This document shows positions 43,179 to 52,056 of a stretch of DNA of 64,000 bases, piece by piece. The position numbers and the translations under genes are program-made. Every line of letters starts with the position of its first letter. Position 1 is the first letter of the stretch. The notes beneath the pieces were generated by a model. It saw only the letters and a program-made list of their open reading frames with translations. It searched no databases and was not told the origin of the DNA. Source of the DNA: Nocardioides eburneiflavus (GTDB lineage: Bacteria > Actinomycetota > Actinomycetes > Propionibacteriales > Nocardioidaceae); contig NZ_SRRO01000001.1 of assembly GCF_004785795.1 (NCBI RefSeq), positions 2,480,001-2,544,000 of the forward strand, in the 5' to 3' direction.

Positions 43179-44806
43179 CAGAGGGGGATGTTCCCGTGCT
43201 TCTTGGGCGGGAGGGTCTCCCGCTTGGTGCGCAGCAGCCGCAGCGACCGGATGACCTCGATGCGGGTCTCGTGCGGCGCGATGACGGCGTCGACGTAGCC
43301 GCGCTCGGCCGCGATGTAGGGATTGGCGAGCGTGGTCTCGTACTCGTCGATGAGCTCCGCGCGCCTGGCCTCCACGTCCCCACCGGCCTCCGCGACCTTC
43401 TTGAGGGTCTTGCGGTGCAGGATGTTGGCCGCGCCCTGGGCGCCCATCACGGCGATCTGCGCGGTGGGCCAGGCGACGTTGATGTCGGCGCCGAGGTGCT
43501 TGGAGCCCATCACGTCGTAGGCGCCGCCGTAGGCCTTGCGGGTGATCACGGTGACCAGCGGGACGGTCGCCTCGGCGTAGGCGTAGATGAGCTTGGCGCC
43601 GCGGCGGATGATGCCGTCCCACTCCTGGTCGGTGCCGGGCAAGAAGCCGGGCACGTCGACGAAGGTCAGCACGGGCAGGTTGAAGGCGTCGCAGAACCGC
43701 ACGAAGCGGGCGGCCTTCTCGCTCGCGTCGATGTCGAGGGTGCCGGCGAACTGCATCGGCTGGTTGGCCACGATGCCGACCGACTGGCCCTCCACGCGGC
43801 CGAAGCCGACGATGATGTTGGGTGCGAACAGCTCCTGGACCTCGAGGAAGTCCTCGTCGTCCACGACGGCGGTGATCACGTCGTGCATGTCGTAGGGCTG
43901 GTTCGCGCCGTCGGGGATGATCGCGTCCAGCGACCGGTCGAGGTCCGTGAACTCCATGTCCGGCTGCTCGTCGTACTCGGGCGCCGGATCGAGGTTGTTC
44001 TGCGGGAGGAACGACAGCATCGCCTTGACGTACTCGATGGCGTCCTCCTCATCAGTGGCCATGTAGTGGGCGTTGCCGGACTTCGTGTTGTGCGTGCGCG
44101 CGCCGCCGAGGTCCTCCATCGTGACGTCCTCGCCGGTGACGGTCTTGATGACGTCGGGTCCGGTGATGAACATCGCCGAGGTCTGGTCGACCATCACGGT
44201 GAAGTCGGTGACGGCGGGGGAGTAGACGTGGCCGCCGGCGCAGTTGCCCATGATCAGGCTGATCTGCGGGATCACGCCGGAGGCGTGCACGTTGCGGCGG
44301 AAGATCTCGCCGTAGAGGCCGAGGGAGACCACGCCCTCCTGGATGCGGGCGCCGGCACCCTCGTTGATGCCGATGATCGGGCAGCCGGTCTTGATCGCCA
44401 GGTCCATGACCTTGGTGATCTTCTCGCCGTAGACCTCGCCCAGCGAGCCGCCGAAGACGGTGAAGTCCTGGCTGAAGACGCACACCATCCGGCCGTTGAC
44501 CTCGCCGTAGCCGGTGACGACGCCGTCGCCGTACGGGCGGGTCTTCTCCAGCCCGAACGCGGTCGAGCGGTGCCGGGCGAGCTCGTCGAGCTCGACGAAG
44601 GTGCCCTCGTCGAAGAGCATCTCGATGCGCTCGCGGGCGGTGCGACGGCCCTTGGCGTGCTGCTTCTCGACCGCCTTGTCCGACCCGGCGTGCACGGCCT
44701 CGTCGAGGCGCCGCTCGAGGTCGGCGAGCTTGCCCGCGGTCGTGTGGACGTCGATGTCCATCTCCTGCGGGGGGACGTCGGTGCCTTCACCCGGCTGTGC
44801 GCTCAC
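43178..44806 (-). CDS. accD5: Acyl-CoA carboxylase beta subunit (carboxyltransferase)
   Basis: A 542-residue carboxyltransferase that moves CO2 from biotin to acetyl- or propionyl-CoA. Crotonase-fold halves are seen with oxyanion motifs [13 protein letters not shown] and [12 protein letters not shown] in the N-terminal half and [34 protein letters not shown] and [17 protein letters not shown] in the C-terminal half. It groups by eye with AccD5/PccB types. AGGAGG seven bases before GTG 44806 gives a strong start. It works with AccA3 (24 kb) and AccE and sits divergent from birA. Confidence 0.96.
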   Translation of the reverse strand: MSAQPGEGTDVPPQEMDIDVHTTAGKLADLERRLDEAVHAGSDKAVEKQHAKGRRTARERIEMLFDEGTFVELDELARHRSTAFGLEKTRPYGDGVVTGYGEVNGRMVCVFSQDFTVFGGSLGEVYGEKITKVMDLAIKTGCPIIGINEGAGARIQEGVVSLGLYGEIFRRNVHASGVIPQISLIMGNCAGGHVYSPAVTDFTVMVDQTSAMFITGPDVIKTVTGEDVTMEDLGGARTHNTKSGNAHYMATDEEDAIEYVKAMLSFLPQNNLDPAPEYDEQPDMEFTDLDRSLDAIIPDGANQPYDMHDVITAVVDDEDFLEVQELFAPNIIVGFGRVEGQSVGIVANQPMQFAGTLDIDASEKAARFVRFCDAFNLPVLTFVDVPGFLPGTDQEWDGIIRRGAKLIYAYAEATVPLVTVITRKAYGGAYDVMGSKHLGADINVAWPTAQIAVMGAQGAANILHRKTLKKVAEAGGDVEARRAELIDEYETTLANPYIAAERGYVDAVIAPHETRIEVIRSLRLLRTKRETLPPKKHGNIPL

Positions 44807-44885
44807 GCGGTGGCCTCCTGTTGGGCTGGGTCGCTCGCCAGGGGTGTCGTGCCCCGGGCCCGGTCACTGGGGCAATCTAGACCCC

Positions 44886-45683
44886 ATGACCTCCAGCCCG
44901 GCACCGCGCCCACCCCTCGACCCCGTCCGGCTGGTGACGCCCGCCGGCTGGCGTGTCGAGCTGGTGGAGGCGGCCCCCTCGACCAACGCCGCTCTCGCCG
45001 AGCGGGCCCGCGCAGGCGAGCAGCCCGGCCTGGTCCTGGTCACCGAGCACCAGACGGCCGGGCGCGGCCGGCTCGACCGGGCGTGGGAGACGCCTGCCCG
45101 GTCGTCGCTGACGTTCTCGGTGCTGCTGCGACCCCACGCGCCCGCGACCTCCTGGTCGTGGCTGCCGCTCCTCACTGGGTACGCCGTGCAGGCCGCGCTG
45201 GCCGACCGGCTGCCCGACATCGCGCTGAAGTGGCCCAACGACGTGCTCGTCGACGACGGCTCCGGCGCGGGGCGCAAGGTCTGCGGGATCCTCGTCGAGC
45301 GGGTGGAGGCGGCGGACGGCCCGATGGTGGTCGTCGGGGTCGGCATCAACGTCGACCAGACACTCGAGGAGCTCCCCGTCGCGACGGCCACGTCGATCTC
45401 GCTGGAGACCGGTGAGCCCGTGGAGCGCACCGGCCTGCTGAGCCAGGTGCTCGGCTCCCTCCACGGCCTGCAGGGCCTGCTCGACGACGTCGGCGCGCTC
45501 CGCCGGGCGTACGCCGACGTGTGCGTCACCCTCGGCCGTACCGTCGACGTGCACCTGCCCGGCGGGGCCGTACGCCGCGGCGAGGCGCTCGACATCGACG
45601 CCACTGGTGCGCTGGTGGTCGCGACCGACGACGGCGCGTTGACCGTGGCCGCCGGCGACGTGGTGCACGTACGCTCCGCCTGA
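44886..45683 (+). CDS. birA: Biotin-[acetyl-CoA-carboxylase] ligase
   Basis: A 265-residue monofunctional biotin protein ligase with no N-terminal DNA-binding domain. Motifs are STNAALAERA, TEHQTAGRGRLDRAWETP (biotinyl-AMP loop), LKWPNDVLV and CGILVERV, and a small C-terminal SH3-like domain. It activates biotin and attaches it to BCCP lysines; substrates in this window are pyruvate carboxylase and AccA3. It is divergent from accD5 with 79 bases between. Confidence 0.95.
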   Translation: MTSSPAPRPPLDPVRLVTPAGWRVELVEAAPSTNAALAERARAGEQPGLVLVTEHQTAGRGRLDRAWETPARSSLTFSVLLRPHAPATSWSWLPLLTGYAVQAALADRLPDIALKWPNDVLVDDGSGAGRKVCGILVERVEAADGPMVVVGVGINVDQTLEELPVATATSISLETGEPVERTGLLSQVLGSLHGLQGLLDDVGALRRAYADVCVTLGRTVDVHLPGGAVRRGEALDIDATGALVVATDDGALTVAAGDVVHVRSA

Positions 45684-45738
45684 TCGTCGCTGCGCGACCT
45701 GCCTAGAAGTCGGGTGCACCGGGTGACATGATCCTCGC

Positions 45739-46242
45739 GTGGCCTACCCGAGCAACCTCCTGAACCCCGGAGAACACGTCGTCGTCTCGACCCGGACGCA
45801 CGTCAAGGCGCTGATCCTCCCGGGCCTCGCGGTGCTCGTGGCGCTGGCCGTGGCCCTCGTCGTCACCGGCCTCGTCGGGAGCGGCGTCGTGCGCCTCGTC
45901 GTGTGGGTGCTCTTCCTCGCGGTGCTCGTGTGGTTCCTCGTCGGACCGTTCCTGCGGTGGGCGACGACGACCTACACGTTCACCAACCGCCGCTTCATCA
46001 AGCGCTCCGGCTTCATCGCCAAGGAGGGCCGCACCATCCCCCTCAACCGGATCAGCGGCGTGGACTTCGAGATCGGCGTCATCGACCGGGTCTTCGGCTG
46101 CGGCACGCTGGTCGTCTCGGACGCCAGCACCGACGGCAGCGTCGAGCTCTACGACATCCCCGACGTCGAGAAGGTCCAGCTCCAGGTCTCCGACGAGCTC
46201 CACCGCCTCGCCGGCGGTGACCGCCGCGACGATGGCGCCTGA
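45739..46242 (+). CDS. PH domain (YdbS/bPH2-like) membrane protein
   Basis: A 167-residue protein with two adjacent membrane helices (about residues 25-70) followed by a bacterial PH domain: YTFTNRRFIKRSGFIAKEGRTIPLNRISGVDFEIGVIDRVFGCGTLVV. The same protein follows birA in mycobacteria (Rv3278c). Function unknown, probably at the inner membrane. The GTG lies six bases after CATGAT. Its last 11 bases overlap the next gene. Confidence 0.88.
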   Translation: MAYPSNLLNPGEHVVVSTRTHVKALILPGLAVLVALAVALVVTGLVGSGVVRLVVWVLFLAVLVWFLVGPFLRWATTTYTFTNRRFIKRSGFIAKEGRTIPLNRISGVDFEIGVIDRVFGCGTLVVSDASTDGSVELYDIPDVEKVQLQVSDELHRLAGGDRRDDGA

Positions 46243-47251
46243 CCGCAAGCGCCGAGGCGAGCAGCCCGACCCCGGGGCCGAGGGCGCGCCGGGCGAGCAG
46301 CTCGACCACGCGATCCTGCGCAGCACGCCGCAGTTCAACGCGCTCGAGGTGGCCGCCGAGACCGGCGTGACGATCGAGCAGACGCGCCGCCTGTGGCGGG
46401 CGCTGGGCTTCCCGGAGTTCAGCGGCGAGAAGGCCTACACCGCCGCCGACGTCGAGGCCGTCGGGACCGTGATGGGCTTCGTCGACTCGGGCGCGGTCGA
46501 CTTCGACACGGCGGTCAACCTCACCCGGGGCGTCGGCCAGACCATGGCCCGGCTCGCCGACTGGGAGGTCTCCACGCTGGTCAGCCGGGTGGAGGAGATG
46601 GAGGCCGGCGAGGAGGCCACCGGATCGCGCATCGGGTCGGCGAGGCGTCTCATCGACGAGGTCAACCCGCCCTTCGAGCAGCTCCTCGTCTACGCCTGGC
46701 GGCGCCACCTCGCCGCCGCGGTCGGCCGGGTCGAGGCGATGGGCGCCAAGGACGAGGACCTCCACACCATCGACGTGACCGTCGGCTTCGCCGACCTCGT
46801 CTCCTTCACCGCGCTGTCCAACACCCTCGACCGCGACGAGATCGGCGACCTCGTCGAGGTGTTCGAGAGCCGCTGCCAGGACGTGGTGGCCCGCTACGGC
46901 GGACGCATCATCAAGAGCCTCGGTGACTCGGTCCTCTTCGTCACCAACACCGCGGAGGAGGCGGTCGGGGTCGCCGAGGGGATCATCAACGTGATCGGCC
47001 GCGACGCCAAGATGCCCGACGTGCGCCTCGGCCTGGCCAGCGGACCGGTCATCCAGCGCCTCGGCGACATCTTCGGCCCGCCGGTCAACATGGCCGCCCG
47101 TCTCACCCAGGTCGCACGACGCAACCGGCTGATCGTCGACCAGAACACCGCCGACCTGCTGCCCGCGGACGAGTGGGAGGACCGTCGGCTGCCCGCACGT
47201 CCCGTCCGGGGCTTCGGTCTGGTCGAGCCCGTGGCGGTACGCCGACGCTGA
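46232..47251 (+). CDS. Class III adenylate/guanylate cyclase
   Basis: A 339-residue protein. An N-terminal helical region (about 20-160) with VTIEQTRRLWRALGFPEF and a DFDTAVNLTRGVGQTMARLADWE stretch resembles the regulatory part of mycobacterial Rv2212-like cyclases. The catalytic domain has VTVGFADLVSFTALSNTL with the first metal Asp, GGRIIKSLGDSVLFV with the substrate Lys and second Asp, and FGPPVNMAARLTQVARRN with the transition-state Asn/Arg. All key residues are present, so it should make cyclic nucleotide. ATG 46232 or GTG 46217 could start it; the ATG overlaps the PH gene. Confidence 0.9.
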   Translation: MAPDRKRRGEQPDPGAEGAPGEQLDHAILRSTPQFNALEVAAETGVTIEQTRRLWRALGFPEFSGEKAYTAADVEAVGTVMGFVDSGAVDFDTAVNLTRGVGQTMARLADWEVSTLVSRVEEMEAGEEATGSRIGSARRLIDEVNPPFEQLLVYAWRRHLAAAVGRVEAMGAKDEDLHTIDVTVGFADLVSFTALSNTLDRDEIGDLVEVFESRCQDVVARYGGRIIKSLGDSVLFVTNTAEEAVGVAEGIINVIGRDAKMPDVRLGLASGPVIQRLGDIFGPPVNMAARLTQVARRNRLIVDQNTADLLPADEWEDRRLPARPVRGFGLVEPVAVRRR

Positions 47252-47330
47252 CCGTCCGGCGCGGGTGAGGTGGACCAGACCAGTCGGCCATTTTTCCTCC
47301 ATAAGGACCCCCCGGGCGTCCTGCTCTCCT

Positions 47331-47336
47331 TACGTT
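47331..47336 (+). promoter_or_regulatory. -10 hexamer of the winged-helix gene, leaderless type
   Basis: TACGTT is followed by six bases and GTG 47343. A small inverted repeat AGGAC-N9-GTCCT lies just upstream at 47304-47322. Confidence 0.5.
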
Positions 47337-47342
47337 CAGCCC

Positions 47343-47660
47343 GTGTTGGCTGTGCAAGACGTGCGACTGGACCCCGGCTCCCGACGGGTGTGGCGTGGCG
47401 AGACCGAGATCAGGCTCTCCCGCAAGGAGTTCCAGCTGCTGCATGCCCTGATGGTCCGACCCGGCGACATCGTCACGCGCGGCGAGCTGATGGCCGACGT
47501 CTGGCAGACCTCCTTCTACACCAACTCGAAGACCATCGACGTCCACCTGGGCTGGCTGCGCCGCAAGCTCGGTGACGACCCGCGCAGCCCCACCCTGATC
47601 ACCACGCACCGCGGACGCGGCCTGCGTTTCGAGGCGTCGGCGGACACCGTAGCCAGCTGA
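47343..47660 (+). CDS. Stand-alone OmpR-type winged-helix DNA-binding protein
   Basis: A 105-residue protein that is only the effector domain of an OmpR/PhoB regulator: LDPGSRRVWRGETEIRLSRKEFQLLHALMVRPGDIVTRGELMADVW, then TIDVHLGWLRRKLGDDPRSPTLITTHRGRGLRFEA. There is no receiver domain and no upstream in-frame room for one, since the promoter sits six bases before GTG 47343. It probably binds DNA without phosphorylation; a short palindrome ahead of its own promoter may be an autoregulatory site. It lies between the cyclase and purK. Confidence 0.86.
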   Translation: MLAVQDVRLDPGSRRVWRGETEIRLSRKEFQLLHALMVRPGDIVTRGELMADVWQTSFYTNSKTIDVHLGWLRRKLGDDPRSPTLITTHRGRGLRFEASADTVAS

Positions 47661-47674
47661 CGTGGGGCCTTCTA

Positions 47675-47680
47675 TAGGCT
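47675..47680 (+). promoter_or_regulatory. -10 hexamer of purK, leaderless type
   Basis: TAGGCT is followed by six bases and GTG 47687. Confidence 0.55.
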
Positions 47681-47686
47681 CGCGTC

Positions 47687-48856
47687 GTGTCCTCGACCGG
47701 TTCGCACCGCGCTCCCACGCTCGCCGTCGTCGGGGGAGGCCAGCTGGCCCGGATGATGGCCCAGCCCGCGATCGCGCTCGGCCTCCCGCTGCGCCTGCTC
47801 GCCGAGGCCCCGGGCGTCTCCGCCGCCCAGGTGATCCCCGACCAGCTCGTCGGCGACTACACCGACCTGCCGACCCTGCGCCGGGTCACCGACGGCGCCG
47901 CGGTGGTCACCTTCGACCACGAGCACGTCCCGACCGACCACCTGCACGCGCTCGAGGCGGACGGCGTCGCCGTACGTCCCGGTCCTGACGCGCTGGTCCA
48001 TGCCCAGGACAAGGCGGTGATGCGCCGCCGTCTCGCCGGGCTCGACGTGCCGTGCCCCCGCAACGCCGTGGTCACCTCGACCGCCGACGTCGAGGCCTTC
48101 GGCCTGCCGTGCGTCCTCAAGACCACGCGGGGCGGCTACGACGGGAAGGGCGTCTGGGTGGTCCGCGCGCTCGGCGAGGCGCAGGTGGCCTTCGACACCG
48201 CCGCGGCCGCCGGCGTCGAGGTGCTGGCCGAGGAGCTCGTCGACTTCCGGCGGGAGCTCTCCGCGCTCGTCGCGCGGGCGCCCAGCGGCCAGGCCGCGGC
48301 GTACCCGGTCGTCGCCTCGACCCAGCTCGACGGCATCTGCCACGAGGTCATCGCCCCGGCGCCCGACCTCTCGCCCGCACTCGCCGGTCAGGCGCAGGAG
48401 ATCGCCCTGCGGATCGCCGGTGCGCTCGACGTCACGGGCATCCTCGCCGTCGAGCTCTTCGAGACGACCGACGGCCGGATCCTGGTCAACGAGCTGGCCA
48501 TGCGTCCCCACAACACCGGCCACTGGTCCCAGGACGGCGCCGTGACGTCCCAGTTCGAGAACCACCTGCGCGCCGTCATGGACCTCCCGCTGGGGTCGCC
48601 GGCCCCGCGGAGTCGCTGGACCGTGATGGTCAACATCCTCGGGGGACCCACCGACACCGGTCACCTCTACGACGGCCTGCCGCACGCGATGGCGCGCGAC
48701 CCGCACCTGCGGGTGCACTTCTACGGCAAGGACCTCCGCCCGGGTCGGAAGGTCGGCCACGTCAACGCCTTCGGTGACGACCTCGAGGACTGCCTCGAGC
48801 GCGCCCGGCACGCGGCGGCGTGGTTCCGCGGGGACCTGGGCGACGAGAGCGAATGA
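47687..48856 (+). CDS. purK: N5-carboxyaminoimidazole ribonucleotide synthase
   Basis: ATP-grasp enzyme of 389 residues that carboxylates AIR to N5-CAIR in purine synthesis. It starts LAVVGGGQLARMMAQPAIALGL and has VVTFDHEHVP, the ATP-grasp segment VLKTTRGGYDGKGVWVV, and ILAVELFETTDGRILVNELAMRPHNTGHWSQDGAVTSQFENHLRAV near the C-terminus. All expected motifs are present. It is followed 30 bases later by purE, the next step, in one operon. Confidence 0.97.
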   Translation: MSSTGSHRAPTLAVVGGGQLARMMAQPAIALGLPLRLLAEAPGVSAAQVIPDQLVGDYTDLPTLRRVTDGAAVVTFDHEHVPTDHLHALEADGVAVRPGPDALVHAQDKAVMRRRLAGLDVPCPRNAVVTSTADVEAFGLPCVLKTTRGGYDGKGVWVVRALGEAQVAFDTAAAAGVEVLAEELVDFRRELSALVARAPSGQAAAYPVVASTQLDGICHEVIAPAPDLSPALAGQAQEIALRIAGALDVTGILAVELFETTDGRILVNELAMRPHNTGHWSQDGAVTSQFENHLRAVMDLPLGSPAPRSRWTVMVNILGGPTDTGHLYDGLPHAMARDPHLRVHFYGKDLRPGRKVGHVNAFGDDLEDCLERARHAAAWFRGDLGDESE

Positions 48857-48886
48857 CGAGCCGAGCGACGACAGGGTGAGGACCGG

Positions 48887-49429
48887 ATGAGCGAGACGCA
48901 GGGACAGCAGGCGACCGTGAAGGTCGGCATCGTGATGGGCTCCGACTCCGACTGGCCCGTGATGCAGGCCGCCGGAGAGATCCTCACCGAGCTCGGTGTC
49001 GGGTGGGAGGCCGACGTCGTCTCCGCCCACCGGATGCCGACCGAGATGATCGAGTGGGGCCGCCGGGCCCACACGCGGGGCCTGTCGGTGGTCGTCGCCG
49101 GCGCCGGGGGAGCCGCCCACCTGCCCGGCATGCTCGCGTCGGTGACGCCGCTGCCCGTGATCGGCGTCCCGGTGCCGCTGAAGTACCTCGACGGGATGGA
49201 CTCCCTGCTGTCGATCGTGCAGATGCCCGGCGGCATCCCGGTCGCCACCGTCGCCATCGGCAACGCCAAGAACGCCGGCATCCTCGCGGCGCGGATCCTC
49301 GCCACCAGTGACCCCGCGCTCCAGCAGCGGCTCGTCGACTACCAGGCGGAGCTCGCCGAGGCCGCGCACGCCAAGGGCGAGGTCGTACGCCGGGCGTCCG
49401 CGGGCGACACTCGGCGGGTCGGCTTCTAG
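48887..49429 (+). CDS. purE: N5-CAIR mutase
   Basis: A 180-residue class I PurE that rearranges N5-CAIR to CAIR. The active-site loop is [15 protein letters not shown], with [12 protein letters not shown] (catalytic His) and [15 protein letters not shown] following, and the [26 protein letters not shown]-terminal part. GAGGACCGG before the ATG is a moderate ribosome site, unlike the leaderless purK. It follows purK directly. Confidence 0.97.
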   Translation: MSETQGQQATVKVGIVMGSDSDWPVMQAAGEILTELGVGWEADVVSAHRMPTEMIEWGRRAHTRGLSVVVAGAGGAAHLPGMLASVTPLPVIGVPVPLKYLDGMDSLLSIVQMPGGIPVATVAIGNAKNAGILAARILATSDPALQQRLVDYQAELAEAAHAKGEVVRRASAGDTRRVGF

Positions 49430-49443
49430 CCCCGGCCCCCGCC

Positions 49444-49881
49444 CTAGCGGTCCCGGTCGCGCACGCGGCCGCGGAGGGCCTTGGTCGAGGCCCGCTCCTT
49501 CTTCGCCTTCAGCCGCCGCTCCTTCGACCCGCGCGAGGGCCGCGTCGGCCGGCGCGGCGGGGGAGGAGGAGCCAGTGCCGTGCGCAGCAGGTCGGCGAGC
49601 CGCTCGCGGGCTGCCACGCGGTTGCGGTGCTGCGAGCGGTGCTCGGAGGCAGCGACCGTGACCCGACCCTCGGGCCATCGGCGCAGCGCCCGGGCACGCT
49701 GGGTGTCGGTGAGCGCGCCCGAGGCGCCGACGTCGTACTCGAGCTCCACGCGCGAGTCGGTGGTGTTCACCGACTGACCGCCCGGGCCGGGTGACCTGGA
49801 GAACCTCTCGACCAGCTCTGCCGACGGCACCACCAGGCCGTCGGGCAGGCCGGGCCCGGCCGGGACGTGGAGGTCTCGCAC
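49444..49881 (-). CDS. arfB: ArfB/YaeJ-like peptidyl-tRNA hydrolase
   Basis: A 145-residue ribosome-rescue hydrolase. SRSPGPGGQSVNTTDSRVELEYDV carries the GGQ motif that cuts peptidyl-tRNA, and the basic tail (RPTRPSRGSKERRLKAKKERASTKALRGRVRDRDR) would enter the mRNA channel of stalled ribosomes. The GTG at 49881 is preferred because upstream residues do not fit the family and CACAAT lies six bases ahead. It is divergent from the oxidoreductase gene. Confidence 0.92.
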   Translation of the reverse strand: MRDLHVPAGPGLPDGLVVPSAELVERFSRSPGPGGQSVNTTDSRVELEYDVGASGALTDTQRARALRRWPEGRVTVAASEHRSQHRNRVAARERLADLLRTALAPPPPPRRPTRPSRGSKERRLKAKKERASTKALRGRVRDRDR

Positions 49882-49899
49882 GCCTCCATTGTGGACCTC

Positions 49900-49905
49900 T
49901 AGGGT
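49900..49905 (+). promoter_or_regulatory. -10 hexamer of the Gfo/Idh/MocA gene, leaderless type
   Basis: TAGGGT is followed by seven bases and ATG 49913. Confidence 0.55.
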
Positions 49906-49912
49906 TCCTCGC

Positions 49913-50914
49913 ATGACCACACGCTGGGCAATCGCCGCGACGGGCGGGATGGCGGCCGCCTTCGCCGCCGACCTGGCCCACCTGCCGGACGCCGAGGTCG
50001 CCTTCGTCGGCAGCCGGTCGACGGAGTCTGCCCGCGACTTCGCCGGTCGCCTCGGCGGCGAGGACTGCGGGTCCGGGACCTATGCCGACCTCGTCGAGGC
50101 GGGGCGCCGGGGAGAGGTCGACGTCGTCTACGTCGCCACGCCCCACCCGCAGCACCACGCGCTCGCCCTCGCCGCGATCGGGGCCGGGACGCCGCTGCTG
50201 GTCGAGAAGGCCTTCACCGCGACCCTCGCCGGCGCCGAGGAGGTGGTCGCCGCATCCCGTGACGCCGGGGTGTTCTGCATGGAAGCGATGTGGACCCGCT
50301 TCCAGCCCGCCGTCGCGCGCGCCCGGGCCCTGGTCGACGCCGGCGAGATCGGCGAGCTGCTCCTCGTCCAGGCCGACTTCGGCGCGCACCGCGACTACGA
50401 CCCGGGCAGCCGGCTCTTCGACCTCGCGCTCGGCGGTGGGTCGGTGCTCGACCTCGGCGTCTACACCGTCTCGCTCGCGCAGGACCTCCTCGGGCGTCCC
50501 GACCGGATCACCGCGACCGGCACGACCTACCCCAACGGCGCCGACCGCTCGGCGGCGATCCAGCTCGCGTACGCCGACGGCCGGGCCGCGTCGCTGACCT
50601 GCGCCCTCGCCAGCCAGACGCCCGGCCGCGCGATCCTGGTGGGCACCGAGGGATCGCTCGAGCTCGTGCCGCCCTTCTACCACCCCACCCGGCTCGTCCT
50701 GCGCCGCAACGGCGAGGAGCCGCAGGAGCTCGAGCTGCAGCCCACCGGGCGTGGCTACGCCCACCAGGCCGAGGAGGTCCAGCGCTGCCTCGCCGCCGGG
50801 CTCACCGAGAGCGCGGTGATGCCTCTGTCCGACACCCTCGACGTGATGTGGGTGCTGGAGGAGGCGCTCGGCCAGCTCGGCATCGCCATGGCCGAGGCCC
50901 CGCTCGGGCTGTAG
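49913..50914 (+). CDS. Gfo/Idh/MocA family oxidoreductase
   Basis: A 333-residue NAD(P)-dependent dehydrogenase. The Rossmann part begins RWAIAATGGMAAAFAADL and has VDVVYVATPHPQHHALALAAIGAGTPLLVEKAFT with the catalytic Lys in EKAF. The C-terminal sheet domain includes GGGSVLDLGVYTVSLAQDLLG with the conserved Asp and Tyr. It resembles trans-1,2-dihydrobenzenediol or glucose-fructose-type oxidoreductases; the sugar substrate is not known. It starts the block inserted after purE. Confidence 0.9.
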   Translation: MTTRWAIAATGGMAAAFAADLAHLPDAEVAFVGSRSTESARDFAGRLGGEDCGSGTYADLVEAGRRGEVDVVYVATPHPQHHALALAAIGAGTPLLVEKAFTATLAGAEEVVAASRDAGVFCMEAMWTRFQPAVARARALVDAGEIGELLLVQADFGAHRDYDPGSRLFDLALGGGSVLDLGVYTVSLAQDLLGRPDRITATGTTYPNGADRSAAIQLAYADGRAASLTCALASQTPGRAILVGTEGSLELVPPFYHPTRLVLRRNGEEPQELELQPTGRGYAHQAEEVQRCLAAGLTESAVMPLSDTLDVMWVLEEALGQLGIAMAEAPLGL

Positions 50915-50997
50915 CCCGCGGTGGACCCGGCCGCAGCTGAACCCGGGGGACGCCGCATCCGTTCCTCAGGGGAGGAACCCAACGGACGGAGAAGGAC

Positions 50998-51405
50998 ATG
51001 GGCATGCGGATCCTGGCGGCGGTGGCCGTCGTGGTGTCGGCGGTGGTGCACCTCTACCTGTGGTTCGACGGCGTGCGGGACCAGGGCACCGTCGGCCAGC
51101 TCTTCGTGGTCAACGTGGTCGCGGGGGCGGCGATCGCGGTGCTGCTGTTCACCTGGCACGGCTGGGTGCCGCCGTTCCTGACGGTCGGCTTCGGCGCGTC
51201 GACGCTCGCCGCGTTCCTCGTCTCCACGACCGTGGGACTCTTCGGCATCGAGGCGAGCTGGAGCTGGTACGCCTGGCTCGCGGCGATCTCCGAGGTCGTG
51301 GCGATGGTCGCCGGCGCGGTGCTGCTGCTGCCGTGGATCTCGGGGTGGCGCTCAGGCCGAGGACGTCAGCACGACGCGCCCGTCGGTGGTGCGCACCTCC
51401 ACTGA
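50998..51405 (+). CDS. Hypothetical four-helix membrane protein
   Basis: A 135-residue protein with four hydrophobic segments: LAAVAVVVSAVVHLYLWF, LFVVNVVAGAAIAVLLFTW, LTVGFGASTLAAFLVSTTVGLFGI and YAWLAAISEVVAMVAGAVLLL. GAGAAGG lies two bases before ATG 50998. The last 54 bases overlap the end of the convergent anti-sigma gene. I recognise no family; it may be a small stress-related membrane protein. Confidence 0.7.
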   Translation: MGMRILAAVAVVVSAVVHLYLWFDGVRDQGTVGQLFVVNVVAGAAIAVLLFTWHGWVPPFLTVGFGASTLAAFLVSTTVGLFGIEASWSWYAWLAAISEVVAMVAGAVLLLPWISGWRSGRGRQHDAPVGGAHLH

Positions 51406-52056
51406 GGCGATGTCCTCCTGGCTCGTCGCCGTCCCCGCCTCGAGCCGCATCGTGCGCCCGCCGGCAGAGCGCCACGTGCCGACCTGCTCCGTCCCGCCGT
51501 CTCGGGTGCGCACCACCAGCAGGTAGGTCACCTCGGTCGGTAGCTCGTACTCCACGGTCGTGGGGTCGTAGGTGCACAGCAGCCCGATCCGGGTGCCCCA
51601 CGTGACATCCTCGAGCGTCAGGCTCGCGCGCACCGGCACGTCGCCGCCCACCGGCGCCATGGCCGTGCCGGGGCCCGGCGTGGGTGCCGCCGACGGCGCC
51701 GCCGGATCGTCCCGCACGGCGTCCACCGCCACGGCACCGACGCCGACGACCAGGGCCGCGACGGCCGCCGCGAGCAGCGCGGCCACGGTGGCGCGGCGCC
51801 GCTGCTCGCGGCGCACCCGGGCGGCGAGGGCGGGCAGCAGCGTGGCCGGCACCCCGGGCGGAGGCACCTCCTCCAGCACCTCGGCACCGACTCGGCCCAG
51901 CAGGCCGGGCAGGCCGGCGAGCTGCCGAACCCGTGCCGTGCAGGCGTCGCAGCCGGTGAGGTGCCGCTCGAAGGCCAGGCGCTCGGCCGCGGAGAGGGCG
52001 CCCAGCACGTAGGCGCCGTCCGCGTGCTCGAAGTCGCAGCCCGTCGTGGTGCTCAC
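51352..52056 (-). CDS. Zinc-binding anti-sigma factor
   Basis: A 234-residue membrane anti-sigma factor. The N-terminal ZAS domain has FERHLTGCDACTAR (H-x3-C-x2-C) near residues 30-40 preceded by an upstream Cys/His region (CDFEHADGAYVLGALS), typical of redox or zinc-tuned anti-sigmas. One membrane helix (about 98-118) links to an outside domain with the LEDVTWGTRIGLLC segment. GTG 52056 overlaps the sigma-factor stop (GTGA), so the two are made together. It should hold the adjacent ECF sigma factor inactive until a signal arrives. Confidence 0.9.
   Translation of the reverse strand: MSTTTGCDFEHADGAYVLGALSAAERLAFERHLTGCDACTARVRQLAGLPGLLGRVGAEVLEEVPPPGVPATLLPALAARVRREQRRRATVAALLAAAVAALVVGVGAVAVDAVRDDPAAPSAAPTPGPGTAMAPVGGDVPVRASLTLEDVTWGTRIGLLCTYDPTTVEYELPTEVTYLLVVRTRDGGTEQVGTWRSAGGRTMRLEAGTATSQEDIASVEVRTTDGRVVLTSSA

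Noticed and set aside
47290..47300. T-rich stretch after the cyclase as terminator
   Set aside because: There is no stable hairpin immediately before it; it more likely belongs to the promoter region of the winged-helix gene.
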